Below are positions 27,031-36,696 of a stretch of 64,000 nt of DNA, in pieces (the stretch's first letter is position 1; each line of letters opens with the position of its first letter). The position numbers were made by a program, and so were the translations under genes. The notes below the pieces were generated by a model, which worked only from the letters and a program-made list of their open reading frames with translations, had not been told where the DNA came from and did no database searches. The DNA is taken from positions 310,001-374,000 of the forward strand of contig NZ_JAHRED010000003.1 in assembly GCF_019084045.1 (NCBI RefSeq), read 5' to 3'. Source of the stretch: Paeniglutamicibacter quisquiliarum (lineage in GTDB: Bacteria > Actinomycetota > Actinomycetes > Actinomycetales > Micrococcaceae).

Positions 27031-28323
27031 TTAGCCCCAGGTGACGGGCATCTTGGTCAGGCCGCGGAAGACCCAGCCGGCATCGATGCTCGGACTGGAG
27101 GGGTCCAGGCGCAGGTCAGGAATCCGGTCGAAGAGTGCGGGCATCGCGATCTGGGCGACTTGGGCGCGGGCGATCCAGGTGCCGGCGCAGAAGTGGACGC
27201 CGCCGCCGAATCCCAGGTGCGGTTTCTTGGGGCGGAAGATGTTGAAGGTCTCCGGGTCCTCGAAAACCTTTGGGTCGCGGTTGGCGGCACCGAGCACCAC
27301 GCCGAGACGAGAGCCCTTGGGCAGGTGCACGCCTTCGAGCACCACGTCCTGGGTGGTCTCGCGCGGGTACATCCCGATGGGCGCCACCCAGCGGACGGAT
27401 TCCTCGAAGGCAACCGCGTGTAGCTTGGGGTCGTTCTTCACGGCCTCCAGCTGTTCGGGGTTGTTCAGCAAGGCCCAGACGGTGGTGGCCAAGACGTCGC
27501 GCGGTTCGTTCAGTCCGCCGCCGATGGTCATTTTCAGGTTGGCGCGAATGGCCTCGAGCGGGATGGGCATGGATGCGAGTCCGGAGAGCAGGGAGTGGTC
27601 CGGGTTCTCGGCCAGATAGGGGAGCATCTCGTCGATTGCGGCGTCGACCTCGGCCGAGGACGTGGCACTCTTGACCCACACCTCCGGGTCGTCGGCATAG
27701 TTTCCGGTCCCGTCGATCATGTTTTGGCTCCAGCGCTGCAGGTCTTCCTGCGATGCGTTGTGGAAGCCGCAAATCAGTCGCAGGTTTTCGGCCGCGTAGG
27801 GGGCCGCGTAGTCCCACACGAAGTCGGCACCCGCTCCCTTGTCGACCAGCTCGCCAAGGTACTTATCGTGGTTGGCGGTGAAGATTTCGTTCCAGTGCTT
27901 CTTGATGGTGCCCGGGCGTAGCGTGGCTCCGTAGGAGTCGCGATCGACTTGGTGTTCCGGGTTGTCCTTGCGCAGCATCGAGTGTCCCATGGCGCGCTTC
28001 ATCAGCGAGTTGTTCTCGTCTGCGGAGAAGCGGGCCTCGTCCTGTTCGATTTCGTGGCAGGCGGCGTAGGAAGTCACCATGTAGCGGTTGACTGCCGGGA
28101 CCCAGTGCACCGGGGACTCGGAGCGCATGCGCTGGTAGATCGGGAAGGGGTCTGCGTAGAGATCAGGGATGGTCACCCACTCGGCCACGGGTGCGGAAAC
28201 GCCGACCTCGACCACGATTGGTGCAGCCGGAGCTGACCCCTCTTCTGTGATCGAAGCGGATTCAGCGGTGCCGGCGGCGCCGGAGAAGGGGCAGACGGCG
28301 GTCGGGACATTCGATGTGCTCAT
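27031..28323 (-). CDS. Cytochrome P450 with atypical I-helix motif
   Basis: Class I bacterial P450 of 430 residues that hydroxylates an unknown small molecule using electrons from the adjacent ferredoxin. The haem ligand is Cys379 in FGGGVHFCAGTW, and the K-helix ExxR is in FEESVRWVAP. The I-helix reads IGGGLNEPRD: the usual acid-Thr pair of AGx(D/E)T is replaced by Asn272-Glu273. The N-terminal 40 residues are Ala/Ser/Pro-rich and probably disordered. It is divergent from a LysR gene and first in the P450-ferredoxin-reductase operon. The substrate is not predictable; terpenoid or aromatic compounds are common for this arrangement. Confidence 0.93.
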   Translation of the reverse strand: MSTSNVPTAVCPFSGAAGTAESASITEEGSAPAAPIVVEVGVSAPVAEWVTIPDLYADPFPIYQRMRSESPVHWVPAVNRYMVTSYAACHEIEQDEARFSADENNSLMKRAMGHSMLRKDNPEHQVDRDSYGATLRPGTIKKHWNEIFTANHDKYLGELVDKGAGADFVWDYAAPYAAENLRLICGFHNASQEDLQRWSQNMIDGTGNYADDPEVWVKSATSSAEVDAAIDEMLPYLAENPDHSLLSGLASMPIPLEAIRANLKMTIGGGLNEPRDVLATTVWALLNNPEQLEAVKNDPKLHAVAFEESVRWVAPIGMYPRETTQDVVLEGVHLPKGSRLGVVLGAANRDPKVFEDPETFNIFRPKKPHLGFGGGVHFCAGTWIARAQVAQIAMPALFDRIPDLRLDPSSPSIDAGWVFRGLTKMPVTWG

Positions 28324-28437
28324 GGCGGTGGAACTCCTGCGAGAAGGTCTGGCTAATTGCTCTCCAGTGTGACCTGCCGCATAACCTCGGGTAAAGTACG
28401 AGTTCTAGTGTAATAACCACGGTTTTAGCGAGGTTTT

Positions 28438-29337
28438 GTGGCGCGATATACGTTGAGGCAATTGGAGTGCTTCGTTGCGGTGGGGGAGCACGGATCGATT
28501 GCCGGCGCTGCCGCAGCCTTGATGCTCTCTCCCTCGGCCATCACCGGGGCGCTGAATGAACTGGAACGCGCCTTCAATTCGCAGTTGACGATTCGGCGCA
28601 AGGCCCACGGGGTCAGCCTGACCCCGTCGGGGCAATACGTATTGTCACAAGCACGCGGGTTGCTGCACGCAGCTACGGACCTGGAAGTAATGGCCGCCGA
28701 TGCGGGGAATGCCCTGCGGGGACGGGTCGTCATCGGATGCTACTCGTCGCTTGCACCCACGCTGCTGACTGAGCTCATGGCCGAGTACGGAAGCCGCCAC
28801 CCGAATGTTGAGCTGGACTTCTTTGCGGGAACCCAACAGGAAATCCACGAGAAGCTGCTTTCGGGAGAACTTGACCTTGCCATTGCCTACGAGCTCACAG
28901 TTCCGCCGGGTCTGGCTCGCAAACGGCTGCGCGATGCGGTGCCCGCCGTCGTGCTGCCGGCCGACCATCGGCTGGCGACGCAGGAAAAGGTCGCGCTCGC
29001 CGAGCTAGTCGATGAACCGATGATCCTGCTGGACGTAAACCCGAGTCGGGAAAACACTGAAATGATGTTCTCTTCCGAGGGGTTGGTCCCGTGGATCCGC
29101 TTCCGCACCACAGACTTCGAGGTGACCCGGTCGATGGTCGCCCGCGGGATGGGCTACGCCATCTTGGTCCAGCGGCCGGTTGCCGACGTGTCATATGAGG
29201 GACGCCCGGTGGCCGTGCGGCCGATCCACCCTGCCATGCGCCATGTTCCGATCTCCATGGTGTGGAGCAAGGGGGTCCGGCTTTCCAGGAGCGCCAAGGC
29301 CATGCTGGAACTTGCTGTTGAATTGCACCGTAGATAG
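28438..29337 (+). CDS. LysR-family transcriptional regulator, divergent from the P450
   Basis: Regulator of 299 residues starting at GTG: winged HTH at residues 3-65 (LRQLECFVAVGEHGSIAGAA, RRKAHGVSLTP) and effector domain from about 90. It lies 114 bases from the P450 start on the opposite strand, the classic layout for a LysR controlling its divergent target. The intergenic stretch includes AACCACGGTT near 28416. It is a paralogue of the LysR at 24463, so the P450 cluster is bracketed by two related regulators. Confidence 0.92.
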   Translation: MARYTLRQLECFVAVGEHGSIAGAAAALMLSPSAITGALNELERAFNSQLTIRRKAHGVSLTPSGQYVLSQARGLLHAATDLEVMAADAGNALRGRVVIGCYSSLAPTLLTELMAEYGSRHPNVELDFFAGTQQEIHEKLLSGELDLAIAYELTVPPGLARKRLRDAVPAVVLPADHRLATQEKVALAELVDEPMILLDVNPSRENTEMMFSSEGLVPWIRFRTTDFEVTRSMVARGMGYAILVQRPVADVSYEGRPVAVRPIHPAMRHVPISMVWSKGVRLSRSAKAMLELAVELHRR

Positions 29338-29381
29338 CTGAGAGCGGAGCGCAGGGCCAGCGTAGCCCTCAGCTTCCGCAT

Positions 29382-29715
29382 CGGAACCCTGCCGGGCGCA
29401 GGGTCAATGCCTGGCGCTCGGGGCCGAACTGCTTGAGATGGTCTCCCTGGACGCGTCCGTGGGGGAGCGCCGCCCGCACGAGATTTCCAGCGGGCAGCAG
29501 CGCGTAGCCCTTGCCCGTCCCCTAGCCCGCAATCCCAAGCTGATGCGCCTGGACAAGCCGTTTTCAGCCTTGGAAACTGGGTTGCGGGTGGCCACGCGCA
29601 GCCCCTTGGTCGTTCTCCTGCATGCGGCGGAGATCACCATGATCCTTGGTCACCCACGACCGGGCAGGGAATTGTCCGTCGCAGTCCAGATGGCTGCAAT
29701 TCGGGATGGCCGGGG
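29382..29715 (+). pseudogene. Frameshifted fragment of the iron-importer ATPase
   Basis: The middle reads MVSLDASVGERRPHEISSGQ, then RVALARPLARNPKLMRLDKP. It closely parallels the signature and Walker B region of the ATPase at 21663-22772. The copy has lost one Gln codon in the signature and has Lys for the catalytic Glu in Walker B. It carries a two-base insertion near 29420 and a one-base insertion near 29645, and it lacks Walker A and the C-terminal domain. It ends abruptly at the 3' end of the Tad operon. It is a non-functional remnant of a duplicated or laterally acquired ATPase gene. Confidence 0.85.
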
Positions 29716-30609
29716 TCAGCCGAAGATTCCGCTCTTCATGATGTTGATGGCCGCGGGCCCCAGGATCACGATGAATATCGTCGGGAAAATGAACAGCAAA
29801 AGCGGAAACAGGATCTTGACCGGCAACTTCATCGCCGTTTCCTCGGCCCGCTGCCGGCGCTTGATGCGCATTTGGCCCGCCTGCGTCCGCAACACCCTTG
29901 CGATGCCGATCCCATACTTGTCTGCCTGGACTACGGCTCGTACGAACGACTTGAGGTCCGCAACGGAGGAGCGGTCGGCCATCGCGGCGTAGGCTTCCCT
30001 GCGTGAACGTCCCACCTGCATCTCCTGGAGTGTGCGTCCCATTTCCTCCGCCAGGGGACCCTGTCCTCCCGCGGCCACGCGTGCCATGGCGGATTCCAGA
30101 CCCAGCCCCGCCTCAACAGAGATCAGCAGTTGATCCAGTGTGTTGGGCAGCTCCAACTGGATCGCCTGCTGGCGCTTGATGCCGTTGTTGTAGACCAGAA
30201 GGTCCGGCAGGAAATAGCCGAATGCCGTCAGGGCCACGCCGAAAACGAATACGCCCGTTCCCGAGTTGGATGAAAACAAGAAGAAACCTAACAGGGCGCC
30301 GCTCAGCGCCAACAACGGCTTCATCATCAACACGCGGTCCAGCGGCCACGATGCGGTCCGGCCGCTCATGGCCAGCATGCGATCCAGTTTCGCCGCGTAG
30401 CTGCCGGGTGTCAGACGCCGGGCCAGTGCCGCGAATTCGTTGTCGCCGCTGCTTTTCATCTCTCCGCCGGGTGCCACTGCGGACCTCGAAAGGTTTTGCC
30501 GCACCAGTACCAGTTGATTGCGGTCCACTGAGACCAGTCCCCACACGATGAACGCGAGCGGCAGCACCACCAGCGCTATGGATATCCATCCGATGGCTGT
30601 AATTCCCAT
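29716..30609 (-). CDS. tadC: Tad pilus inner-membrane protein TadC
   Basis: Type II secretion system F-domain protein of 297 residues with an N-terminal membrane segment, a pair of helices near 100-140 and C-terminal ones near 245-295. The F-domain core is LPNTLDQLLISVEAGLGLESA (near residue 148) and the motif SFVRAVVQADKYGIGIARVL follows. It forms the inner-membrane platform with TadB and works with the TadA ATPase to assemble Flp pili. It is the last gene of the leftward operon. Confidence 0.9.
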   Translation of the reverse strand: MGITAIGWISIALVVLPLAFIVWGLVSVDRNQLVLVRQNLSRSAVAPGGEMKSSGDNEFAALARRLTPGSYAAKLDRMLAMSGRTASWPLDRVLMMKPLLALSGALLGFFLFSSNSGTGVFVFGVALTAFGYFLPDLLVYNNGIKRQQAIQLELPNTLDQLLISVEAGLGLESAMARVAAGGQGPLAEEMGRTLQEMQVGRSRREAYAAMADRSSVADLKSFVRAVVQADKYGIGIARVLRTQAGQMRIKRRQRAEETAMKLPVKILFPLLLFIFPTIFIVILGPAAINIMKSGIFG

Positions 30610-30619
30610 GGTCTTCCCC

Positions 30620-31576
30620 CTAGAACTTGATCTTGACCATGCGGCTCATCCAGAAGGAGCCGATCGCCATCATGATGCCACCCACCACGAGCAAGCCGAT
30701 GCCCAGTGGATTGCTGAAAAGTGTCCCGATGTAGACCGGGTTCATAACGAATAGCAGGCCGCTGATCCCGAACGGCAGCCCCACCAGGATGTACGCCGAG
30801 ATCTTGCCCTCAGCGGACAGTGCCCGGACCTGCCCCTTGATCTGAGAACGCTCACGGATCGTCTCGCCGACCTGATCCAACACCACAGCCAGGTCCCCGC
30901 CGACCTCACGGTTGATCTGGATCGCCTCGGCCACCCAGAAGAAGTCCTCAGACTTCATGCGTGCCGCCGTCTCCAACATCGTCTGTTCGGCGTCGCGCCC
31001 CATTCGGGACTCATTGGAGATTCGGCCCAATTCCTCTGCCATCGGTGAGTCGAACTCCTGTGCTGCGCCGTCGAGCGCGCGCATCACCGAGTGGCCAGCG
31101 CGCAGGCTGCCGGCGATGGTCATGATCATGTCCGGCAGTTGGTCTTCGAACTTGGCACGACGTCGGTCTGCTCGTACTTGCAGGAACGCCCATGCACCAG
31201 CCGGTGTGAATACCACGATGAGCACGGCAAGACCGGCTCCGCCGAGGAATAGGCCAAACACGCCGGCGGCCAGCGCCGCGGACCCTACAAGGACCATGAA
31301 CTCCGCCGGATCCTGTTTGACGCCTGCGGCCTGCAGCGCGTCTCGGCCAAAGGGGCCGCCCGCGCTTGTAGTCGCGTTACGCCCCACAGCCCTGACCGTT
31401 GCACCGCTGAAGCGGCTGAGTAGGGACGGCGACCGAGGTGTCGCCTTGCCCATCCGGCGTCGTTCGATGGGCACTTCGGCGCTGGCGGGCCGCAGCACCA
31501 CCAGCACCAGCAACAACATGGCGGCGAGCCCAGTGAGCAAGCCTGCTGCGAGCAGTATCCCCTCCATGGTTACCAC
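30620..31576 (-). CDS. tadB: Tad pilus inner-membrane protein TadB
   Basis: Type II secretion F-domain protein of 318 residues. An N-terminal membrane segment is followed by a basic stretch, a pair of helices near 95-135, then the domain core QLPDMIMTIAGSLRAGHSVM (near residue 145) and the conserved INREVGGDLAVVLDQVGETIRER. Two C-terminal membrane helices close it. It overlaps the TadA gene by seven bases and precedes tadC by 10 bases. Confidence 0.9.
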   Translation of the reverse strand: MVTMEGILLAAGLLTGLAAMLLLVLVVLRPASAEVPIERRRMGKATPRSPSLLSRFSGATVRAVGRNATTSAGGPFGRDALQAAGVKQDPAEFMVLVGSAALAAGVFGLFLGGAGLAVLIVVFTPAGAWAFLQVRADRRRAKFEDQLPDMIMTIAGSLRAGHSVMRALDGAAQEFDSPMAEELGRISNESRMGRDAEQTMLETAARMKSEDFFWVAEAIQINREVGGDLAVVLDQVGETIRERSQIKGQVRALSAEGKISAYILVGLPFGISGLLFVMNPVYIGTLFSNPLGIGLLVVGGIMMAIGSFWMSRMVKIKF

Positions 31577-33156
31577 CGGCCCTTGCCGGTGCCTGTTTGC
31601 GCGACGGCTCCCGCTCCGGCGCCGCCCGGCGTGCCAAAGATTCCAGGCGGAAGCTTGACCCCGACCTCGTGGAAGTGGTCCAGGAAGCGGGGCCGAACGC
31701 CGGTTGGCACGGGTTTGCCGAGGAAGCGTCCTTGGGAGTCCATGCCGGCCGAGTAGTCGAAGACGAACGCGTCCTGGAGCGTGACCATGTCGCCCTCCAT
31801 GCCCTGTACCTCGGTCAGGTGCGTCACGCGGCGAGTGCCGTCTCGGAGCCTGGTGAGGTGCACGATCAGGTTCACTGCAGAGGCCACCTGCTCGCGGATG
31901 GCGCGTAGAGGCAGATCCATGCCGGCCATCAGGACCAGCGTCTCGAGGCGGGCGATGGCGTCACGCGGGGTGTTGGCGTGGACCGTGGAGATAGAGCCGT
32001 CGTGGCCGGTGTTCATGGCCTGCAACATGTCCAGCGATTCGCCGCCGCGGACCTCGCCCACCACGATGCGGTCCGGGCGCATACGGAGGGAGTTCTTGAC
32101 CAGATCGCGGATGGTGACGGCGCCCTTGCCCTCGATGTTCGCCGGACGGCTCTCCAGCCGGACGACGTGCTCCTGCTGGAGTTGCAATTCCACGGCATCC
32201 TCGATGGTGACGATACGCTCGTCCATCGGAATGAAACCAGACAGCACGTTGAGCAGCGTGGTCTTGCCGGTACCAGTGCCGCCGGAGACGATGATGTTCA
32301 GCCGCGCCTTGACGCAGGCCTCCAGCAGGTGGGCCATATCCGGAGTCAAGGTACCGAACTCGATCAAGTTCCGTACCGTCAGCGGATCCCTGGAGAACTT
32401 GCGGATCGTGATCGACGGTCCATTGACCGCCAGGGGCGGGATGATCGCGTTGACTCGGCTTCCGTCCTCGAGCCGGGCGTCCACCAGCGGCGAGGACTCG
32501 TCGATGCGCCGTCCAACCTTGGACACAATGCGCTCGATGATGCGGCGCAATTGCTCCTCGGAACTGAAAGTGGCGTCGGTCGCCTCGAGCTTGCCGTTGC
32601 GTTCCACGTAGATTTGATCGCGGCGGTTCACCATGATTTCGCTGATCTCGGGGTCGTCCAGCATGCGCTGCAGCGGTCCTAAACCGAGGACCTCGTCGCC
32701 GATATCACGGATCAACCGCCGTCGTTCTTCGGGGGAGAGAGGCACCTGCTCGGCGTCGATCACCTGGCTGAGCTCGTCGCGGGCCAGCTTGCGCAGTTGC
32801 TCTTCGGTGAGCGACGGATCGGTGATGCGCGAGCCGAGGCGCTCGAACAGTGCCTCGGCGGCGCGCGCCTTGAGACCGGCCAAGGCGTCCACGGTCCCGC
32901 GGCGCGCGGACGACGGCGGAGCCGCCGGCGCGTCGAGAAATGCAGCGAGGCCGGAATCGGGCGACGGCACGACGCCGGGGTCCTCGCCGACGATCGGCGA
33001 GGCATCCGGGCGGGCGTCGGCTGGGCCCGGCTCCGCGGGGACGGAACCCGAGGTCGGCGGCAGTGCCACGGCGTCGTCAGGGATTCCCGCGGCAGGTTTC
33101 GTGGCGAGCTCCGGCTCGCCACGGCGGGCTACTGTGAGGCGGCTGGCGAGGTTCAT
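31570..33156 (-). CDS. tadA: Tad pilus assembly ATPase (CpaF/TadA)
   Basis: Secretion ATPase of 528 residues that drives pilin assembly. It has a long Pro/Ala-rich N-terminus (1-95), then the family N-terminal domain. Walker A is [16 protein letters not shown] (near residue 295), the Asp and His boxes follow, and Walker B is [19 protein letters not shown] (near residue 362). [21 protein letters not shown] is the typical His-box. It overlaps the CpaE gene by four bases, showing translational coupling. Confidence 0.95.
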   Translation of the reverse strand: MNLASRLTVARRGEPELATKPAAGIPDDAVALPPTSGSVPAEPGPADARPDASPIVGEDPGVVPSPDSGLAAFLDAPAAPPSSARRGTVDALAGLKARAAEALFERLGSRITDPSLTEEQLRKLARDELSQVIDAEQVPLSPEERRRLIRDIGDEVLGLGPLQRMLDDPEISEIMVNRRDQIYVERNGKLEATDATFSSEEQLRRIIERIVSKVGRRIDESSPLVDARLEDGSRVNAIIPPLAVNGPSITIRKFSRDPLTVRNLIEFGTLTPDMAHLLEACVKARLNIIVSGGTGTGKTTLLNVLSGFIPMDERIVTIEDAVELQLQQEHVVRLESRPANIEGKGAVTIRDLVKNSLRMRPDRIVVGEVRGGESLDMLQAMNTGHDGSISTVHANTPRDAIARLETLVLMAGMDLPLRAIREQVASAVNLIVHLTRLRDGTRRVTHLTEVQGMEGDMVTLQDAFVFDYSAGMDSQGRFLGKPVPTGVRPRFLDHFHEVGVKLPPGIFGTPGGAGAGAVAQTGTGKGRW

Positions 33157-34349
33157 CGGACTACTTCCCTGCGGTGGATCTTGCGGTTGTTGGCTGATTG
33201 GTCGGCGTCGAAGCGGCGCGTAAGCTTCGTGAGGCCGCGTGCCGCGGCATCGTGCGAGCGGTCGGTCAGCAACGGCGTCCCCTTATTGGTGCTGAGCGGG
33301 ACGGCGCGGGACCGGGGGACCACGGCGTCGACCGGGACCCCGATGGAGGCCTCGACGTCCTGGACCGTGAGGCCGCTGCGACGGTCCGCGAAGTTCAGCA
33401 CCACGTGGCGCCCCTGTGGGATGAGCTGGAGCTCGCGCAGGACGCCGAACCCCGTGTTCAGCCCGCGGATGCTGGGCACGTCCATGCCGCACACCCACAC
33501 GGCGTCGGTGGCCTGTTCGAGCGCCGCGAGCAGGTGCTCGCCGAGGCCGGGGGCCGTGTCGAGGACGACGTACTGGAACTCGGCAGCGAGCTGGTTGATC
33601 AACACGGCGACTTGTTCCGGGGTAATGAGGTCCGCGTCGGCCGGGCTCTTGGGCCCACAGAGCGCGTAGACGCCCGTGTCATCGACCGTCAGGAACGCCT
33701 TGAGGACCATCGAGTCCTGGGCCGCCGCGCCGAAGACGGCGTCGGTGATGGTGTGCTCAGGATCCAGGTTCAGGGCGCCGGCGACGTCGCCGAATTGCAG
33801 GTCCAGGTCCACGATCACCACCCCCATCGGGGCGGTCTTCGCCAGCCCAACGGCAAGGTTGGTCGCCACCGTGGTCTTGCCCACGCCGCCCTTCGGCGAC
33901 ATAACCGCGACGACGCGACCTCGGCTTCGTTCAGTGGAACCGCCGTCGCCGGCCAGGCGCCGCCGACCGTCCGTGGAGAGGCAGGCGCGCTCCAGGAGCA
34001 CGCGCAGGGTGGCGGGGTCGGCATCGGGTTCCGTGATGTCCCGCACGCCGGCGCGCATGGCAAGCACGACCAGCTGCGGATCCGCGCCGGCGGTGAGCAC
34101 CACGGAGATGTCGGGGTTCAACAGGTCCAGAGCGGTGGCCAGTCGGAGGGCGGCCTCACGGTCCGTGTCCGGTCCCAGGATGACGACGTCGGTCGTCTCG
34201 CCGATGCTTCGGGCGAGCAGATCGTACGGGGAGAGGCTCGCCGCCGCGGCAGCGACGCGCTGGACAGCACCCGGTATGGCATCCTTGACGGCTGCCAGAA
34301 TGCGGCGTTCGAACTCGACGGAGTCTGTCAGGAGCAGGAAACGGCTCAT
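33153..34349 (-). CDS. CpaE-like MinD/ParA-family ATPase of the Tad system
   Basis: Predicted 398-residue protein with an N-terminal receiver-like domain (residues 1-125, FLLLTDSVEFERRILAAV) and a MinD/ParA-type ATPase domain. The deviant Walker A is SPKGGVGKTTVATNLAVGLA (near residue 155), and VVIVDLDLQFGDVAGAL follows. CpaE/TadZ proteins place the pilus machine, often at a pole. The start at 34349 is the family N-terminus and overlaps the CpaB stop by four bases. Confidence 0.9.
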   Translation of the reverse strand: MSRFLLLTDSVEFERRILAAVKDAIPGAVQRVAAAAASLSPYDLLARSIGETTDVVILGPDTDREAALRLATALDLLNPDISVVLTAGADPQLVVLAMRAGVRDITEPDADPATLRVLLERACLSTDGRRRLAGDGGSTERSRGRVVAVMSPKGGVGKTTVATNLAVGLAKTAPMGVVIVDLDLQFGDVAGALNLDPEHTITDAVFGAAAQDSMVLKAFLTVDDTGVYALCGPKSPADADLITPEQVAVLINQLAAEFQYVVLDTAPGLGEHLLAALEQATDAVWVCGMDVPSIRGLNTGFGVLRELQLIPQGRHVVLNFADRRSGLTVQDVEASIGVPVDAVVPRSRAVPLSTNKGTPLLTDRSHDAAARGLTKLTRRFDADQSANNRKIHRREVVR

Positions 34350-35089
34350 TTCAGCACCTGGTTGATTTCCCAGACGCGGGTGTCGCCCTTGGCGGTGTCC
34401 TCGTTCTGCTTTGTCAGCCATACCAGGCCGAATTCGCGGGTGTGGATGATTTTGGCCCCTTGGGCGGAGTCGACGCCGAAGGTGACATATGCGGAACCGG
34501 CGGGCAGTGCCGCAGCCCCTTCGGCGGTGCCTTCCGTCTGGCCCGCCGCGATCTGGATGGCGGTGACCAGGACCTTCTCGTCGAGGAGCTTGGTGATCTC
34601 GACTTCTTCAGCTTCCTTGTCGTTCTTGTCCTTGACGGTGAAGCTGCCGAACACCCCCACGGTGTCCCCGGCGCGGAGGTTGCCGCCGGCCACGCGCTCG
34701 GGCTCCAGCAGGACGGTGACTTCCTGTTTGCCCTCGGGGACATCGACGGTCCCTGGGGTGAGAAGCGAGTCCGCTGTGACGAGCTTGGCCGCGAGGAGCT
34801 GTTCGCCAGTGGTGACCGCCTGCGCCAAAACCTTACCGTCCTGGTCCGCAAGAGTGTTCAGCGCATCCTTCGGAACCGCGACTGCCGGCAGACTCTGCTC
34901 CTTGAATGCTGTGGTCAGTTCCGCGACCGGGGTGCCGGCAGGCACGTCGCGCGTGGCGATGAGCACCTTCACTGGATCGAGCGAGGATTGTGCGCGGGCG
35001 TCCGCGCCTTGCACGTAGGCGAGGAGTAGAACCGTACCGACTATCGCCAGTACAAGTGCTGCTATGCCCCCAAGCAGCCGAGTTTTCAT
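34346..35089 (-). CDS. CpaB/RcpC-like SAF-domain pilus assembly protein
   Basis: Predicted 247-residue protein with an N-terminal membrane anchor (residues 5-27, LLGGIAALVLAIVGTVLLLA) and a SAF domain starting VKVLIATRDVPAGTPVAELT (near residue 42). A RcpC-type beta-rich domain follows. In other Tad systems it stabilises the secretion channel or modifies pilin; Actinobacteria lack the outer-membrane secretin, so its role here is likely in the cell envelope. It couples to the CpaE gene by overlap. Confidence 0.88.
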   Translation of the reverse strand: MKTRLLGGIAALVLAIVGTVLLLAYVQGADARAQSSLDPVKVLIATRDVPAGTPVAELTTAFKEQSLPAVAVPKDALNTLADQDGKVLAQAVTTGEQLLAAKLVTADSLLTPGTVDVPEGKQEVTVLLEPERVAGGNLRAGDTVGVFGSFTVKDKNDKEAEEVEITKLLDEKVLVTAIQIAAGQTEGTAEGAAALPAGSAYVTFGVDSAQGAKIIHTREFGLVWLTKQNEDTAKGDTRVWEINQVLK

Positions 35090-35134
35090 TGTTGCCCCCC
35101 AAGGCTATGTTGCTGTGGTTGTTGAGTTAGGTGA

Positions 35135-36208
35135 TTAGTCGCTGAGCCACACCTTGGTCAGACCGCCGGTGGATGGTCCACCACCAATCGAGTCGTCACC
35201 GATGTCGACAAAACTAATGAATTGCCCCCAGATGCCCCTACAGTCTCCGGTGCACTTCAGCGAAGCCGGCGTATTCGGTATCAGAGCGTCGTAGGTCTGT
35301 GGCAAGTGCGGCGTTCCGGAAAACTTCCAGCCCTTCACGCTGAAGGCCGCAAAATGCTTGATGTGGAACCAGCCCGCGTTGCCAGAACCGCCCGTACCTA
35401 AGGCGTCCGTGTCATCGAACACTGGAATCTTGATGATGACCTCGCCGCCAGGCTGATTGAGCTCGGTGTGCCAGCTAGTTAGGAGGGCACTGCATTCGAA
35501 GGCAGGGTCCATACCGGGATCACTGATGACCTTAGGATCCGTGACATCAACGTATGCCTCGCACGGTGCCGTCTGATCCAGGTAGCCAAAGCCACCTGGA
35601 ATCTGCGCGCCGGTCTTGGATGAGGTACAAGTGGGAATCGGTGCGTTGTCCTTGAACTTCACCAATTGCAACGGGCCAGGAGCACCGCCGGCACCGAGAA
35701 TGAAGCTGCATTCGGAAAGCGCCAGCGGAAACCCCGCCGTGCCCTCTTTGATACCGCCCCAAGTTGCCGTAGCCTGTGCATCGACCTGCGCTTCGGTGAG
35801 TCCGGCGTCGAGAAATTGTGCGAACCATAGGGAAACATTGTTCGGAGTTGCACCCGCTTCCGATGCACCGGTGGCGACCGTCGCCTTGTTCGCCAACTTG
35901 TCTACGGCGATGGAGGTGACGAGGGACAGCGAGTCCGAAGAGCTTCCTTCGGCAAGAGGCAGCGGGACCCCTGAAGCATTTCCGCAGTTTGTGTCCGATT
36001 CGTTCTTGGCACAAACCTGCGCGAGTGCCAGCGCGCCAGCGTCGGCGCCATTTTGGAGTTGCGCACGCTCCCAGTAGAGCTTGCCGACGTCGATGGAGAT
36101 TGCCGCGAATCCGAGTAGGACGACCATGAGGAGGGCAACGATGATGGCGGTGGCGCCATGCTCCCTGTCCTGCGCACGGAGAGCCTCGAAGTTTGTTAGC
36201 CGCCGCAT
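35135..36208 (-). CDS. TadG-like pseudopilin/pilus-associated protein
   Basis: Predicted 357-residue protein with the TadG N-terminus: DREHGATAIIVALLMVVLLG (near residue 15), a pilin-like hydrophobic helix after a Gly-Ala processing-type site. The next stretch, DVGKLYWERAQLQNGADAGA, is the conserved segment of Tad Flp-associated proteins. The remainder is extracytoplasmic, Ser/Thr/Gly-rich, with several cysteines. It overlaps the TadE gene by 13 bases. Confidence 0.87.
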   Translation of the reverse strand: MRRLTNFEALRAQDREHGATAIIVALLMVVLLGFAAISIDVGKLYWERAQLQNGADAGALALAQVCAKNESDTNCGNASGVPLPLAEGSSSDSLSLVTSIAVDKLANKATVATGASEAGATPNNVSLWFAQFLDAGLTEAQVDAQATATWGGIKEGTAGFPLALSECSFILGAGGAPGPLQLVKFKDNAPIPTCTSSKTGAQIPGGFGYLDQTAPCEAYVDVTDPKVISDPGMDPAFECSALLTSWHTELNQPGGEVIIKIPVFDDTDALGTGGSGNAGWFHIKHFAAFSVKGWKFSGTPHLPQTYDALIPNTPASLKCTGDCRGIWGQFISFVDIGDDSIGGGPSTGGLTKVWLSD

Positions 36209-36579
36209 CGCATTGCCGCCTTTCCCTGAACTGTAGTTGGCATGGCGAAGTCGATCCAGCCGGTGATGGAGGTGTATCCCTTGGATGCGGTGACCGTAAC
36301 GTTGGTGTTTGCCGGGCAGCCCGTGACATCGGCTGTGGCCGTAATGCCGACGACACTGGGAGCCGCTTTCTGGACCACGTCGTTGAGGTTGAATCCCGCC
36401 TTGTCGTGCTGGATGGCGTATGCACGGGCGCCTTCACGGGCCGCCTGAGTCACGGAGATCTGCTGATTGAAAAAGAAGCCGAATTCCATGATCCCCAAGA
36501 GCAGAGTAATGAGGACGGGGAGGACAAGGGCGAATTCGACTGCCGACGCGCCCTCTTCCCGCTTCGCTGCACGTTGCAT
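36196..36579 (-). CDS. TadE-like pseudopilin
   Basis: Predicted 127-residue protein. The TadE signature is KREEGASAVEFALVLPVLIT (residues 7-26), with the glutamate expected at the fifth position of the mature hydrophobic helix, and QISVTQAAREGARAYA follows. It is probably processed by a prepilin peptidase. AGGGG seven bases before the ATG at 36579 favours it over an upstream start at 36615. Confidence 0.9.
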   Translation of the reverse strand: MQRAAKREEGASAVEFALVLPVLITLLLGIMEFGFFFNQQISVTQAAREGARAYAIQHDKAGFNLNDVVQKAAPSVVGITATADVTGCPANTNVTVTASKGYTSITGWIDFAMPTTVQGKAAMRCGG

Positions 36580-36696
36580 GTTTGCCCCTAGGCTTGAGCT
36601 TGAGGATCTGGTCATGGCTTACATCTCGGATGTGCTGCTGTTCGCCGGGTCCGATGAAACTCGGTACCCGGCGAACAACAACCTATTGACTAGCCT

